This document shows, piece by piece, positions 1 through 6,963 of a stretch of DNA of 64,000 nucleotides (positions are counted from its first letter, which is position 1; the number at the start of each line of letters is the position of its first letter). The notes under the pieces were generated by a model. That model did no database searches and was not told the DNA's origin. It saw nothing but the letters and a program-made list of their open reading frames with translations. The stretch is from Lachnospiraceae bacterium (GTDB lineage Bacteria > Bacillota > Clostridia > Lachnospirales > Anaerotignaceae). A program made the position numbers and the translations under genes. The stretch is from NCBI GenBank assembly GCA_910576545.1, contig CAJTKM010000005.1, positions 124,001 through 188,000 of the forward strand, written 5' to 3'.

Positions 1-620
1 AATTCCCGTTCGGAAAGCGGCTTTCCAGCAAGCAGATGCCCAGCAAGCGTGGTCAGAACGATTTCGCAGACGTTTTCCATCAGGCTCCCGTATTGGCTGT
101 TATAACGGGAGAGTATGCCTTTGACAGTTCCCTCAGGAAATCCGTTCAGAAATGCCTGTTCCAGATGGATACATTCGATAAAGCTATAAATCCGGTCTAT
201 CCCCGTCTGTCCGGAAAGGTCGCGCAGGAGGGGATAGTCCAGTGTCAGCATGGTTTCCTGCGGCATGAATTTTGTGTCATACCATTTGAAAAATTCCGGT
301 AGACCCTGTTGAAAGGCATCGTATAGACAGCGGTTTCCATAGCTGTCGAAGTCTTGCAGGGTTTCGTGGTATAATGCCAGTGCCGCCCGTGTTTTTTCCT
401 CCACGGCTGCCGCGCCGATTGCGTAAGCCTGCCGCGCGGAAAGCCCTTCTGCCTGAACAAGCGCGTTTGTCTGCACCTGTTCCGCTTCACGGATACAGTA
501 TAAAACAGCCTCTGTCAGCTGTTCGGCTGTTTCGTAGGGAATAGATGTACTTTCAAATGCAGTGTATTTTTCCGCCAGCTGTCCCAGTATGGGGAATAAT
601 TCTTCCATCGTGTATTCCAT
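1..620 (-). CDS. DUF6179-like protein, 3' end beyond window
   Basis: An uninterrupted minus-strand frame runs from an ATG at 620 past the window edge, giving 206 codons. The ATG sits 5 nt after the stop of the upstream gene and its ribosome site (GGGAGGTGA) overlaps that gene's end, so the two are translationally linked. The protein is acidic, helical and without a signal peptide or membrane segment; it begins MEYTMEELFPIL. The pairing with the DUF6323-like gene resembles the DUF6179/DUF6323 pair I recall from Clostridia. The family assignment is from memory of gene order and not from a domain search, and the function is unknown. Confidence 0.6.
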   Translation of the reverse strand, partial: MEYTMEELFPILGQLAEKYTAFESTSIPYETAEQLTEAVLYCIREAEQVQTNALVQAEGLSARQAYAIGAAAVEEKTRAALALYHETLQDFDSYGNRCLYDAFQQGLPEFFKWYDTKFMPQETMLTLDYPLLRDLSGQTGIDRIYSFIECIHLEQAFLNGFPEGTVKGILSRYNSQYGSLMENVCEIVLTTLAGHLLAGKPLSERE

Positions 621-625
621 CGCGC

Positions 626-1153
626 TCACCTCCCGCAAAGCTCTTTTAATGTTTCCCGATACAGTTCGTAATCCCACCGCTGGACTTCGTCAAAGCGGGA
701 ATATTCCCCGCGCCCATCTGTAGCAAGATAGCCGCGGTAGCCTGCGCGCACTGCCTGTGCGAAATTACTGAGGCATGTCCCCTCCAAATAGTCCAGGTCG
801 CCAAAACAAAGAAATTCAAACTGTTCCTTCATCAGGTGCAGGAGTTCATCGTCAGTGAGATTATCTTGGACTTCATTTTTGTACAGGTAGAAGATTTCCT
901 GTAAGCGGACAAGCGTTTCAACATAATTCGACTGGCAGATGAAATCAGAATCACAAAATGTGTCGATGAGCTGCGGCAGTATGCCCCCACCAAACTCCAC
1001 GCGCTTCTGCTCCCGCAAAGCATTGCCCCGTTCCTGCAAAAGCAGTTCCGCGTCCTGTCTGGTGAGAGTTAGCCCGAAACGCTCTGATTTTTCATTCGTT
1101 TCCAGCGTTTTTGTCAGCATTTCCTGCCGCTGATAAGCAAGCATCCAATCCAT
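626..1153 (-). CDS. DUF6323-like protein
   Basis: A 175-residue soluble protein starting MDWMLAYQRQEM. I chose the ATG at 1153 because AAAGGGG lies about 9 nt upstream; an in-frame start further upstream lacks such a site. The sequence is mostly helical with an acidic middle, and shows no signal peptide, membrane segment or recognisable catalytic motif. It is the first gene of a two-gene unit with the DUF6179-like gene. The DUF6323 assignment is by recollection of the family and its neighbour. Role unknown; cytoplasmic location inferred. Confidence 0.7.
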   Translation of the reverse strand: MDWMLAYQRQEMLTKTLETNEKSERFGLTLTRQDAELLLQERGNALREQKRVEFGGGILPQLIDTFCDSDFICQSNYVETLVRLQEIFYLYKNEVQDNLTDDELLHLMKEQFEFLCFGDLDYLEGTCLSNFAQAVRAGYRGYLATDGRGEYSRFDEVQRWDYELYRETLKELCGR

Positions 1154-1238
1154 ACATATGCGCCCCTTTCTATACTGACAGGTTTCCGTACAACCGTTGG
1201 ATTTAGAGTATAGCACTCGGCGGGCTGCATTACCAGTC

Positions 1239-1267
1239 TTGAATTTTTGTCAGTTTTGTGGTATAAT
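1239..1267 (+). promoter_or_regulatory. Sigma-A-type promoter of candidate small RNA
   Basis: TTGAAT (1239-1244) and a perfect TATAAT (1262-1267) are separated by 17 bp. No protein-coding gene follows on this strand; an intrinsic terminator lies about 75-95 nt downstream. Confidence 0.65.
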
Positions 1268-1273
1268 ATTATT

Positions 1274-1367
1274 AGGAAGAAAGGAAAAAGAGAGCTTGTT
1301 TTTGGGAAACAAACGCCCATTATGCATAACATTTTATCGGAGGCATACGGAAGGTATGCTTTTTTTG
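1274..1367 (+). ncRNA. Candidate ~95-nt small RNA
   Basis: The interval begins just after a near-consensus promoter and ends in an intrinsic terminator (stem around GCATAC/GTATGC at 1341-1361, then a T run to 1366). An internal hairpin (TTGTTT pairing with AAACAA, about 1298-1312) precedes it. No open frame with a ribosome site fits. The sequence does not match 6S, SRP or tmRNA as I know them. Promoter and terminator are seen; that it is a functional RNA is inferred. It could alternatively be an antisense or terminated leader transcript directed against the convergent gene at 1425-1670. Confidence 0.45.
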
Positions 1368-1424
1368 CAGGACGGAGATGGGATTTCGTCAAATCGGGTG
1401 CAAATCATTCAAATTATAATCAAA

Positions 1425-1670
1425 TCAAAGACGTACCATTGTGTCAATCATAGAGCTGATTTTATCTCGGCTGATTTTTTCCATGATTGCTTTTTTAACG
1501 AACTCGTCCTTGCTGTAACCAAATTCGTCGATATATTCCTGAAATACTGCCATTGTTTCCGCGTCAAGGGAAACCGTCAGTTTTTTGGCAGCTGTGCCGG
1601 CTTTTTTTGCGGCAGACTTGGCGGCAGTTTTTTTAGTGGGTTTTGCTGTGGATTTTTTTGCTTCTGCCAT
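1425..1670 (-). CDS. Small ribbon-helix-helix-like protein with Lys/Ala histone-like tail
   Basis: An 81-residue protein with ribosome site GAAAGGAG before the ATG at 1670. Residues 1-30 are almost only Lys, Ala and Thr (ten lysines), like histone H1 or AlgP-type tails. From about residue 31 (KLTVSLDAETMAVFQEYI) the pattern of one short strand followed by two amphipathic helices fits a ribbon-helix-helix fold. The likely role is non-specific plus sequence-directed DNA binding, possibly a nucleoid-associated regulator. It lies 60 bp downstream of the HD gene on the same strand. The fold is inferred from pattern; no family search was possible. Confidence 0.75.
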   Translation of the reverse strand: MAEAKKSTAKPTKKTAAKSAAKKAGTAAKKLTVSLDAETMAVFQEYIDEFGYSKDEFVKKAIMEKISRDKISSMIDTMVRL

Positions 1671-1730
1671 GGTTTGGCTCCTTTCTGAAAAGAAGAGGGG
1701 AATTTTATCCCCCTCCTCGAAATATACTGC

Positions 1731-2294
1731 TCAATCGTTTCTTTCGTCAGATTTCATCGCTTCCAGCGTGCGGTCCAGAAGCGTATCCAAATCCCAGCCG
1801 AGCCGTTCCGCACCGGACATAATGACATCGCGGTTGCAGCCGGCAGCAAAGCGTTTGTCCTTAAATTTTTTCTTTAAAGATTTTACTTCCATGTCACGGA
1901 TGCTTTTGGAGGGGCGCATCAGTGCCGCTGCGCCAATCAGCCCTGTCAGCTCATCCACAGCGAAAAGCACCTTTTCCATTTCATGCTCAGGCTCTATATC
2001 GCAGACAAGGCCATATCCGTGGCTTGCAACAGCATGAATCAGGCGTTCGTCCAAATCCTTTTCCTTCATGATTTCCTGCACTTTTATGCAGTGTTCCTCG
2101 GGATAAAGCTCAAAATCCAAATCATGCAGAAGCCCAACGTTGCCCCAGAATTCTTCTTCATCGCCGTAGCCCAGTTCGCGTGCGAAATAACGCATTGCAC
2201 CTTCTACCGTTTCGCCGTGGCGCAGATGGAACGGTTCTTTGTTGTATTCCTGCAAAAGTTCCCATGCTTCCTCTCTTGTCAGTTGTCTGCTCAT
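1731..2294 (-). CDS. HD-domain hydrolase
   Basis: A 187-residue protein of the small HD superfamily (predicted metal-dependent phosphohydrolases). Visible motifs are His at about residue 25 (LRHGETVEG), the HD pair in LLHDLDF at about 56-57, and later His in VASHGYG followed by FAVDELTGL, a typical HD order. There is no signal peptide. The substrate is unknown; related short HD proteins act on nucleotides or are uncharacterised. It is transcribed divergently from luxS with a 240-bp shared upstream region, and the small DNA-binding gene follows on the same strand. Confidence 0.88.
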   Translation of the reverse strand: MSRQLTREEAWELLQEYNKEPFHLRHGETVEGAMRYFARELGYGDEEEFWGNVGLLHDLDFELYPEEHCIKVQEIMKEKDLDERLIHAVASHGYGLVCDIEPEHEMEKVLFAVDELTGLIGAAALMRPSKSIRDMEVKSLKKKFKDKRFAAGCNRDVIMSGAERLGWDLDTLLDRTLEAMKSDERND

Positions 2295-2411
2295 ATCAAT
2301 ACCCTCTTTCTTTTGTGATGTATCTGCTGCGTGATGTATGTATTCGTTTTCGTACCATTATAATCAACTTTCTGGTAAATCGCAAGCCTTTCCTGCCGGA
2401 AAATTCCGCTC

Positions 2412-2440
2412 TTGCATTCTTTCCGGGAACAGGGTAAAAT
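2412..2440 (+). promoter_or_regulatory. Probable luxS promoter
   Basis: TTGCAT (2412-2417) and TAAAAT (2435-2440) with 17-bp spacing, about 97 nt before the luxS start codon. This implies a leader of roughly 90 nt that contains the hairpin at 2474-2517. Confidence 0.5.
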
Positions 2441-2473
2441 GTTCCATAGGAAACGACTATTTTGGAAGGATTA

Positions 2474-2517
2474 TACCTTCACTTGACAAGAGGATATACC
2501 CTTGTTAAGCGAAGGTA
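2474..2517 (+). promoter_or_regulatory. Long hairpin in luxS leader
   Basis: TACCTTC-A-CTTGACAAG (2474-2490) pairs with CTTGTTAAG-C-GAAGGTA (2501-2517): 17 positions with one A/C mismatch and one G-U pair, around a 10-nt loop. No T run follows, so it is not a plain terminator. It ends 20 nt before the luxS start, close to the ribosome site, and could control translation, stabilise the mRNA, or act as a DNA operator between the divergent genes. Ligand or protein unknown. Confidence 0.6.
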
Positions 2518-2536
2518 GAAGAAAGGACTGAAAAAT

Positions 2537-3022
2537 ATGGATGTGACAAGTTTTGGGATTGATCATGAACGCCTGCTGCGCGGAATTTATGTTTCCAGAA
2601 AAGACACAGTGGGCAATGGTGTTGCGACAACGTTTGACGTGCGTATGAAGGAGCCGAACCGCGAAATGGTTCTGGATACTTCTGTTATGCATACGATTGA
2701 GCATTTAATGGCAGTTTATCTGCGGGAACATCCTGTCTGGGCGGAAAAAACGATTTATGTTGGCCCGATGGGCTGCCGCACCGGCATGTATGTGATTTTC
2801 AAGGGGGACCTGGAGCCGCAAGACGTGGCGGCGGTCATTCGGGAAAGCTATGAATATATGGCAGCATTTGAAGGTGAAATTCCCGCGGCAAAGCCGACAA
2901 TGTGCGGCAATTATCTGGACCATAATCTTGGTATTACAAAAATAGAATGTCGGAAATTTGTGGATGAAGTGCTTTCCTGCCTGAAGCCGGAAAACATGGT
3001 GTATCCGCGTCAGAATGGTTGA
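2537..3022 (+). CDS. luxS: S-ribosylhomocysteine lyase (autoinducer-2 synthesis)
   Basis: LuxS splits S-ribosylhomocysteine into homocysteine and DPD, the precursor of autoinducer-2, in the activated methyl cycle. The 161-residue length is typical. The metal site HxxEH is at residues 52-56 (HTIEH), the third metal ligand Cys is at about 123 (TMCGN), and the catalytic Cys is at 80 in GPMGCRTG. The ribosome site GAAAGGA precedes ATG 2537. It is monocistronic, with a hairpin leader and its own terminator. No pfs gene is adjacent. Very confident. Confidence 0.97.
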   Translation: MDVTSFGIDHERLLRGIYVSRKDTVGNGVATTFDVRMKEPNREMVLDTSVMHTIEHLMAVYLREHPVWAEKTIYVGPMGCRTGMYVIFKGDLEPQDVAAVIRESYEYMAAFEGEIPAAKPTMCGNYLDHNLGITKIECRKFVDEVLSCLKPENMVYPRQNG

Positions 3023-3037
3023 AATATGCAGGAAAGG

Positions 3038-3071
3038 CGGCAGCCCTGAAAGGGCTGCCGTTGTTTCGTTT
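3038..3071 (+). terminator. luxS terminator
   Basis: Perfect 10-bp stem CGGCAGCCCT/AGGGCTGCCG with a 3-nt loop, followed by a T-rich tail, 15 nt after the luxS stop. Confidence 0.85.
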
Positions 3072-3131
3072 CCGTGATTCTATGGCATTTTCTCCCCAGC
3101 CAGGCATATATTGATTGGGGGAGGTGGAGGA

Positions 3132-4109
3132 ATGAAACGCAAAAAAATAGTGGTGGCAGTGATTGCGCTTGTCCTACTGGGAGGATATACGGCAGGAATC
3201 TACGCACAGCCTGCGGAAGGGGTAACGCGGACGCAGATGGAAAGTCCGGAGCTTGGGAAAAACCGTGAGGAAATCGCGGAAAGCGTTCTGCGGGATACGG
3301 GCAGAAGCGATGTATATGATTTGAATGAGTTGCAGAATGTAACGGTATATTATGGTGATGTTACGACAGGCCCGGAGCGGGATGCCGTTGTAACGGTCAG
3401 CTTTGGTCCGAATGATACAGTTGTGGCAGCATATTCGCCGGAGGGCGGCGTTTACCAGTTTGTCGGGGACATCGGGCAGTTTGAGGGTGTGCAGAATATA
3501 CAGTTTATTCCTGTGCCGAGCGAAGGCAGGGACGTTGTGATTGTGCGGGAAACCTCTGACCAGGCGATCGGCGCGCATGAGGCAACGGAACAGCTGAGGG
3601 GATATCTTTATACTGGTGGCGAAAGCGAGGGAGGGGAGGAATTTTCCAATGTGCTGCAAACCACACAGCAGATACAGTCCATTTGGAATGCGCTTTGGAA
3701 TACAGAGGAAGGCCAGAATCTGGACAACTGGCTGAAAGTGACAGAAAATACGGAAAGCGGCTGGAAGCTGGGGGAAGAAATTCCTTCGCTGGAAATTACA
3801 CGGTATCAGGAATATTTGAAGGCGGATAGCGGGCAGAACGAACTGATTCCACAGGGGCAGGAATTTGAATCTGACGCGAAACGGGTTATTGTGGAACGGT
3901 ATTACTGGTCGAACGAATGGAACCGCTTTATTCTGGGCGAGGCGACAGACAAAGCGACTGGGGAAAAAGTTGCAGTCATTGAAAATCGGGATGCTTCGCC
4001 GTATTTTCTGGCAGGGTTCCGAGATGACAGCTTTCTGATACAGCGAAGGGACGGAAGCGAGGATATCATAAAGGATTCTGGGCTGGAATGGCTCACAGAG
4101 CATCCGTAA
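3132..4109 (+). CDS. Secreted or membrane-anchored protein of unknown function
   Basis: A 325-residue protein. I chose ATG 3132 because GGAGGTGGAGG lies directly upstream; an earlier in-frame ATG at 3111 falls inside that site. Residues 1-28 form a Lys-rich N-terminus and one hydrophobic segment ending AQP, a signal peptide or N-terminal anchor. The exported part is acidic with repeated beta-rich segments (NVTVYYGDV, DAVVTVSFG) and a Trp-rich middle. I do not recognise the family. It stands alone between two terminators. Confidence 0.85.
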   Translation: MKRKKIVVAVIALVLLGGYTAGIYAQPAEGVTRTQMESPELGKNREEIAESVLRDTGRSDVYDLNELQNVTVYYGDVTTGPERDAVVTVSFGPNDTVVAAYSPEGGVYQFVGDIGQFEGVQNIQFIPVPSEGRDVVIVRETSDQAIGAHEATEQLRGYLYTGGESEGGEEFSNVLQTTQQIQSIWNALWNTEEGQNLDNWLKVTENTESGWKLGEEIPSLEITRYQEYLKADSGQNELIPQGQEFESDAKRVIVERYYWSNEWNRFILGEATDKATGEKVAVIENRDASPYFLAGFRDDSFLIQRRDGSEDIIKDSGLEWLTEHP

Positions 4110-4138
4110 CAGGGGAAGAAATGGCAGCTGCCGGCGGT

Positions 4139-4207
4139 CTGGCTTAAGAAACAAATCAAAAGGAAAACATGTTTTCTTAAGCCAGGCTGTCTTTAGGCAG
4201 CTTTTTT
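4139..4207 (+). terminator. Tandem hairpins ending in a terminator
   Basis: A perfect 13-bp stem (CTGGCTTAAGAAA at 4139-4151 with TTTCTTAAGCCAG at 4173-4185) is followed at once by GCTGTC-TTTA-GGCAGC (4186-4201) and a T run. The second hairpin is a standard intrinsic terminator for the upstream gene. Confidence 0.75.
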
Positions 4208-4243
4208 ATTGCGCTCCGGACTGTGTTTTCCATCGAACATGCT

Positions 4244-4272
4244 TTGCAAAAAATATTTTTTTGTGTTATAGT
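4244..4272 (+). promoter_or_regulatory. Probable rae1-sigH promoter
   Basis: TTGCAA (4244-4249) and TATAGT (4267-4272) with 17-bp spacing, 50 nt before the likely TTG start of rae1. Confidence 0.5.
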
Positions 4273-4322
4273 AGTATCGCATACAAAAATGCGGTGCAGG
4301 CGTGGGAAGGGAGGTGCAGCCG

Positions 4323-4841
4323 TTGCCGAGGGAGTTTTTGCTGGTGGACGGATACAACATTATCCACGCATGGGACGAATTGAGGGAACTTGTGGAGGAC
4401 GTCAGCCTGGAGAGCGCAAGACAGCGGCTGATGGATATTCTTTCCAACTATAAAGGCGTGCAGAAAGCCACGATCATACTGGTATTTGACGGGTATCTGG
4501 TGAAAGGGAATATTGGGACTGTCTATGAGTACCATAATATATATGTTGTGTATACAAAAGAGGCGGAAACGGCTGACCATTACATAGAGCGTGTGGTGAC
4601 GTCTTTGCCGAAGCATTACAGGGTGCGCGTAGCCACAGGGGATGGGCTGGAACAGCTGATCATTTACGGGCAGGGCGCAATCCGCATGACGGCGCGGGAG
4701 CTTCAACGTGAGGTGCAGCAGATGGAGCGTGAACTGCGGGAAAAATATATTGAAAAACGTCCGCCGAAAAACAACATGCTTGCGGACCATCTGGACGAAG
4801 AAGCCCTGGAATGGCTGGAGGCTCTGCGGCGGAGGAAATAA
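4323..4841 (+). CDS. rae1: Rae1/YacP-type NYN-domain ribonuclease
   Basis: A 172-residue NYN (PIN-like) protein of the YacP family, known in Bacillus as the ribosome-associated endoribonuclease Rae1. It opens with the acidic active-site strand LLVDGYNII, followed by LVFDGYL and TGDGLEQLII, which supply the other conserved aspartates. The C-terminus is a charged helix. I chose TTG 4323 because AAGGGAGGTG lies 5-7 nt upstream; the in-frame GTG at 4302 precedes that site. It sits 23 nt before sigH, the usual Firmicute order. Confidence 0.92.
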   Translation: MPREFLLVDGYNIIHAWDELRELVEDVSLESARQRLMDILSNYKGVQKATIILVFDGYLVKGNIGTVYEYHNIYVVYTKEAETADHYIERVVTSLPKHYRVRVATGDGLEQLIIYGQGAIRMTARELQREVQQMERELREKYIEKRPPKNNMLADHLDEEALEWLEALRRRK

Positions 4842-4864
4842 TCAGGATTGTATGGAGATTTTTT

Positions 4865-5518
4865 ATGAGGGGATACCTGAAAGAAGAAAGCTATAAAGAT
4901 TATAGGGATGAGGAACTGGTGCGCATTGCACAGGCAGGAGATGACGCTGTGCAGGATTATCTGCTGGACAAGTATAAATCCCTTGTGCGGGCAAAATCCA
5001 GGGCCTATTTTTTGATTGGCGCGGACAGTGAGGACATCATTCAGGAAGGCATGATAGGGCTGTATAAAGCCGTAAGAGATTTTAATGGGGAGAAAAACAC
5101 ATCGTTCCGCAGCTTCGCGGAGCTTTGCGTCAACCGCCAGATGATTACAGCAATTAAGGCGGCGACACGCCAGAAGCATCAGCCGTTGAATTCCTATATT
5201 TCTCTGAACAAGCCGGTCTATGAGGACGAAACGGAACAGACCTACATGGATTTATTGCAGGAGGGTGCGTTTCTGAATCCGGAAACACTGCTGATTGGGC
5301 AGGAAAACAGGAATTTTTTGGAGGATCAGCTGGTGAAGCATCTGAGCGGCTTTGAAACGAGGGTCCTGATGCTCTATTTGCAGGGGCGGAGCTATTTTGA
5401 AATTGCGCGGACGCTGAAAAAACCGGAAAAATCTATTGACAACGCATTGCAGCGGATAAAAAAGAAGCTGGAACGTTTTTTGGAAGAAAAAGATGTTGAC
5501 GGAATGGAAAAAATATGA
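4865..5518 (+). CDS. sigH: RNA polymerase sigma factor SigH (Spo0H)
   Basis: A 217-residue sigma-70 family protein of the SigH type, which directs early stationary-phase and sporulation genes in endospore formers. Region 2 is seen in DIIQEGMIGLYKAVRDF with the following aromatic DNA-melting segment FRSFAELCVNRQM; region 4 is the helix-turn-helix YFEIARTLKKPEKSIDNALQRIKKKL. The start ATG 4865 follows GGAG at about 9 nt. It is co-transcribed with rae1. The order and length match known SigH proteins. Confidence 0.93.
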   Translation: MRGYLKEESYKDYRDEELVRIAQAGDDAVQDYLLDKYKSLVRAKSRAYFLIGADSEDIIQEGMIGLYKAVRDFNGEKNTSFRSFAELCVNRQMITAIKAATRQKHQPLNSYISLNKPVYEDETEQTYMDLLQEGAFLNPETLLIGQENRNFLEDQLVKHLSGFETRVLMLYLQGRSYFEIARTLKKPEKSIDNALQRIKKKLERFLEEKDVDGMEKI

Positions 5519-5559
5519 TAGCATATAAAAGCTGATGGACATTGCGATGATGTCCATAT

Positions 5560-5632
5560 GCTGCTATGGCTCAGCAGGTAGAGCGTCGCCTTGGTAAGGC
5601 GGAGGTCACGGGTTCGAATCCCGTTAGCAGCT
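5560..5632 (+). tRNA. tRNA-Thr (anticodon GGT)
   Basis: Complete cloverleaf: acceptor GCTGCTA/TAGCAGC, D arm, anticodon stem TCGCC/GGCGG-type with loop TTGGTAA (anticodon GGT), T arm ACGGG-TTCGAAT-CCCGT, discriminator T. CCA is not encoded. A short hairpin (TGGACAT/ATGTCCA, 5536-5556) lies between sigH and the tRNA. Confidence 0.96.
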
Positions 5633-5635
5633 TTC

Positions 5636-5662
5636 AAAACCTTGATTTTTCAAGGTTTTTTC
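5636..5662 (+). terminator. Terminator after tRNA-Thr
   Basis: AACCTTGA/TCAAGGTT stem (5638-5657) with a T-rich tail immediately downstream of the tRNA. Confidence 0.85.
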
Positions 5663-5665
5663 TTT

Positions 5666-6089
5666 TGCCCGAAATCAAACGGCATAAAAAGGACAGCCAA
5701 TCGGCCAAATCTGTCCGTGCTGCTTTCTTATGTAAAAATGCCCTTCTGTAATTGATATCATAATGATACTATGCAGAGGGTCATTTTTTATTTGTTAAAA
5801 TATTTGAAATTTTATACTCCTGCTGTAATCCGACTGCGTTAAATCTACCTGCTTTTGGATACATGAAGCGGAAAAACAAAGAAAATCATAACCACGAAAA
5901 CAGGGCAGTTATTAAAAAGTGTACTTTTTAATAACTGCCCTGTTTTGTTTATTATGACAAGAATAACACAAAATATGCGGTTTTACAATACTTTTATGAA
6001 AGTTTTTTCATTCGAAAGGGCTTGACTGAAAAGTACAATTTTCAACAAAAAATCTGCCGAATCGTGTAACATAATTTTTTCAATAACAT
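5666..6089 (+). other. Gene-free interval with a perfect palindrome
   Basis: I see no supported gene here. The interval holds an imperfect hairpin (about 5736-5790, arms related to AAAATGCCCT and AGGGTCATTTT) and the long perfect palindrome at 5897-5946, and is AT-rich. Any transcript ending at the palindrome has not been identified. Confidence 0.5.
5897..5946. repeat. Perfect 50-nt palindrome, terminator-like on both strands
   Basis: The 24-nt arm starting AAAACAGGGCAG (5897-5920) is exactly complementary to 5923-5946, with a 2-nt centre. Both strands end in T runs, as in a bidirectional terminator, yet the flanking genes are both on the plus strand (tRNA-Thr, which has its own terminator, and the AP2 gene). 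Confidence 0.85.
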
Positions 6090-6143
6090 TTGAAGATTCC
6101 TTTTGTGCTGTCAGGATTATTGGAATGCGGAGGCGGTGCGGAG

Positions 6144-6635
6144 ATGAAACACGCAACGAAAAAACTGGAGCTGACCGGTCAGAGGTTTGGGAAGCTGACT
6201 GCATTAAGCCCTGCGAAAAACATTGGAAACAAGACAACGTGGCTCTGCCGCTGTGATTGCGGGAGGGAGACTGTAGTCAAAACGCATCATCTGCGCAGCG
6301 GGCATACAAAAAGCTGCGGCTGCCAGAATGGCCCGGGAGGTCCGAGGACTGCACTGGGTCTGACGTACATAGACGGAACGTGTATTGAGATGCTGCGTTC
6401 CAAGCGCGTACGGAGCAACAACACCAGCGGGGTTCCGGGCGTAGACTGGCTGGAACAAAAGCAGCGTTGGCGGGCAAGCATCTGCTTCAAGGGAACCCGC
6501 CGCTATCTCGGCAGTTATTTGCGTTTTGAGGACGCTGTAGAGGCGCGCAAAAAAGCGGAGCATGAGCTGCATGATGAATTTCTGCGTGAATTTGCCGCAG
6601 ATGTGGAAGAACAGCATCTGGCGGTTTCTTCATAA
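6144..6635 (+). CDS. AP2-type DNA-binding protein
   Basis: A 163-residue protein. The N-terminal half has a small zinc-ribbon-like region (WLCRCDCGRET ... HTKSCGCQNG), as found before AP2 domains in phage- and transposon-linked bacterial proteins. The C-terminal half (NNTSGVPGVDWLEQKQRWRA ... YLGSYLRFEDAVEARKKAE) is a typical AP2/ERF-like DNA-binding fold. A nuclease core such as HNH is not visible. ATG 6144 is preceded by GGAGG at about 11 nt, so the start is moderately sure. Target sequence unknown; possibly of mobile origin. Confidence 0.85.
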   Translation: MKHATKKLELTGQRFGKLTALSPAKNIGNKTTWLCRCDCGRETVVKTHHLRSGHTKSCGCQNGPGGPRTALGLTYIDGTCIEMLRSKRVRSNNTSGVPGVDWLEQKQRWRASICFKGTRRYLGSYLRFEDAVEARKKAEHELHDEFLREFAADVEEQHLAVSS

Positions 6636-6661
6636 AAGGTATCCGGAAAGGGGGAGAGCAA

Positions 6662-6784
6662 ATGACACAGGCGATACCGCCGTGGAATTCGCCCGCTGTC
6701 AGATACGTCCCTGTCAGCGGGAGGAGTAAAGGGGCGATTTGGCAAACCATGGGAAACTATGGGACAGCAAAGCTACGGGACTAA
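6662..6784 (+). CDS. Possible 40-residue peptide overlapping first riboswitch
   Basis: An ATG at 6662 follows the strong site GGAAAGGGGGAGAG and opens a 40-codon frame (begins MTQAIPPWNSPAVRY) that ends at TAA 6782-6784, inside the first c-di-GMP aptamer. No family is recognised. It may be a real small gene following the AP2 gene, a leader peptide whose translation would compete with aptamer folding, or chance. Weak support beyond the ribosome site. Confidence 0.3.
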   Translation: MTQAIPPWNSPAVRYVPVSGRSKGAIWQTMGNYGTAKLRD

Positions 6785-6828
6785 GGTGCGCCGATGGGGA
6801 TTCCCGGAGGGCGGCACTATGTTTGCCG
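6730..6828 (+). promoter_or_regulatory. Class-I cyclic-di-GMP riboswitch, first of tandem pair
   Basis: Core elements of the GEMM-I aptamer are in order: GGCAAACC, a stem CCATGG-GAAA-CTATGG with GNRA tetraloop, GGGACAGCAAAGC, then GACTAAGG with a CTATG partner that resembles the 11-nt tetraloop receptor. Compared with consensus GGGACGCAAAG there is one extra A. Ends are approximate. It senses cyclic di-GMP and probably controls the downstream surface-protein operon. Confidence 0.75.
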
Positions 6829-6922
6829 GGTTGCACAGGCAAACCATGGGAAACTGTGGGACGCAAAGCTAAACTATGGGGGCTAAAGCGCATTTGCGCA
6901 ATGCCAGCCCGGCTGCCGGATA
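6829..6922 (+). promoter_or_regulatory. Class-I cyclic-di-GMP riboswitch, second of tandem pair
   Basis: A closer match to the GEMM-I consensus: GCACAGGCAAACC, stem CCATGG-GAAA-CTGTGG with the tetraloop, then GGGACGCAAAGC exactly, then GGGGCTAAAG and a closing CAGCCC. It directly precedes the surface-protein gene. Downstream, CTTTGCAT (6923-6930) pairs with ATGCAAAG (6941-6948), next to the ribosome site AAAGGATGG, and lacks a T run, which suggests control of translation. Direction of control (on or off) cannot be read with certainty. Confidence 0.88.
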
Positions 6923-6963
6923 CTTTGCATCCGTGATTATATGCAAAGAAAGGATGGAACAAT

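Noticed and set aside
6923-6948. Intrinsic terminator of the riboswitch
   Set aside because: The hairpin has no T run and overlaps the ribosome-site region, so it was described as a translational platform instead.
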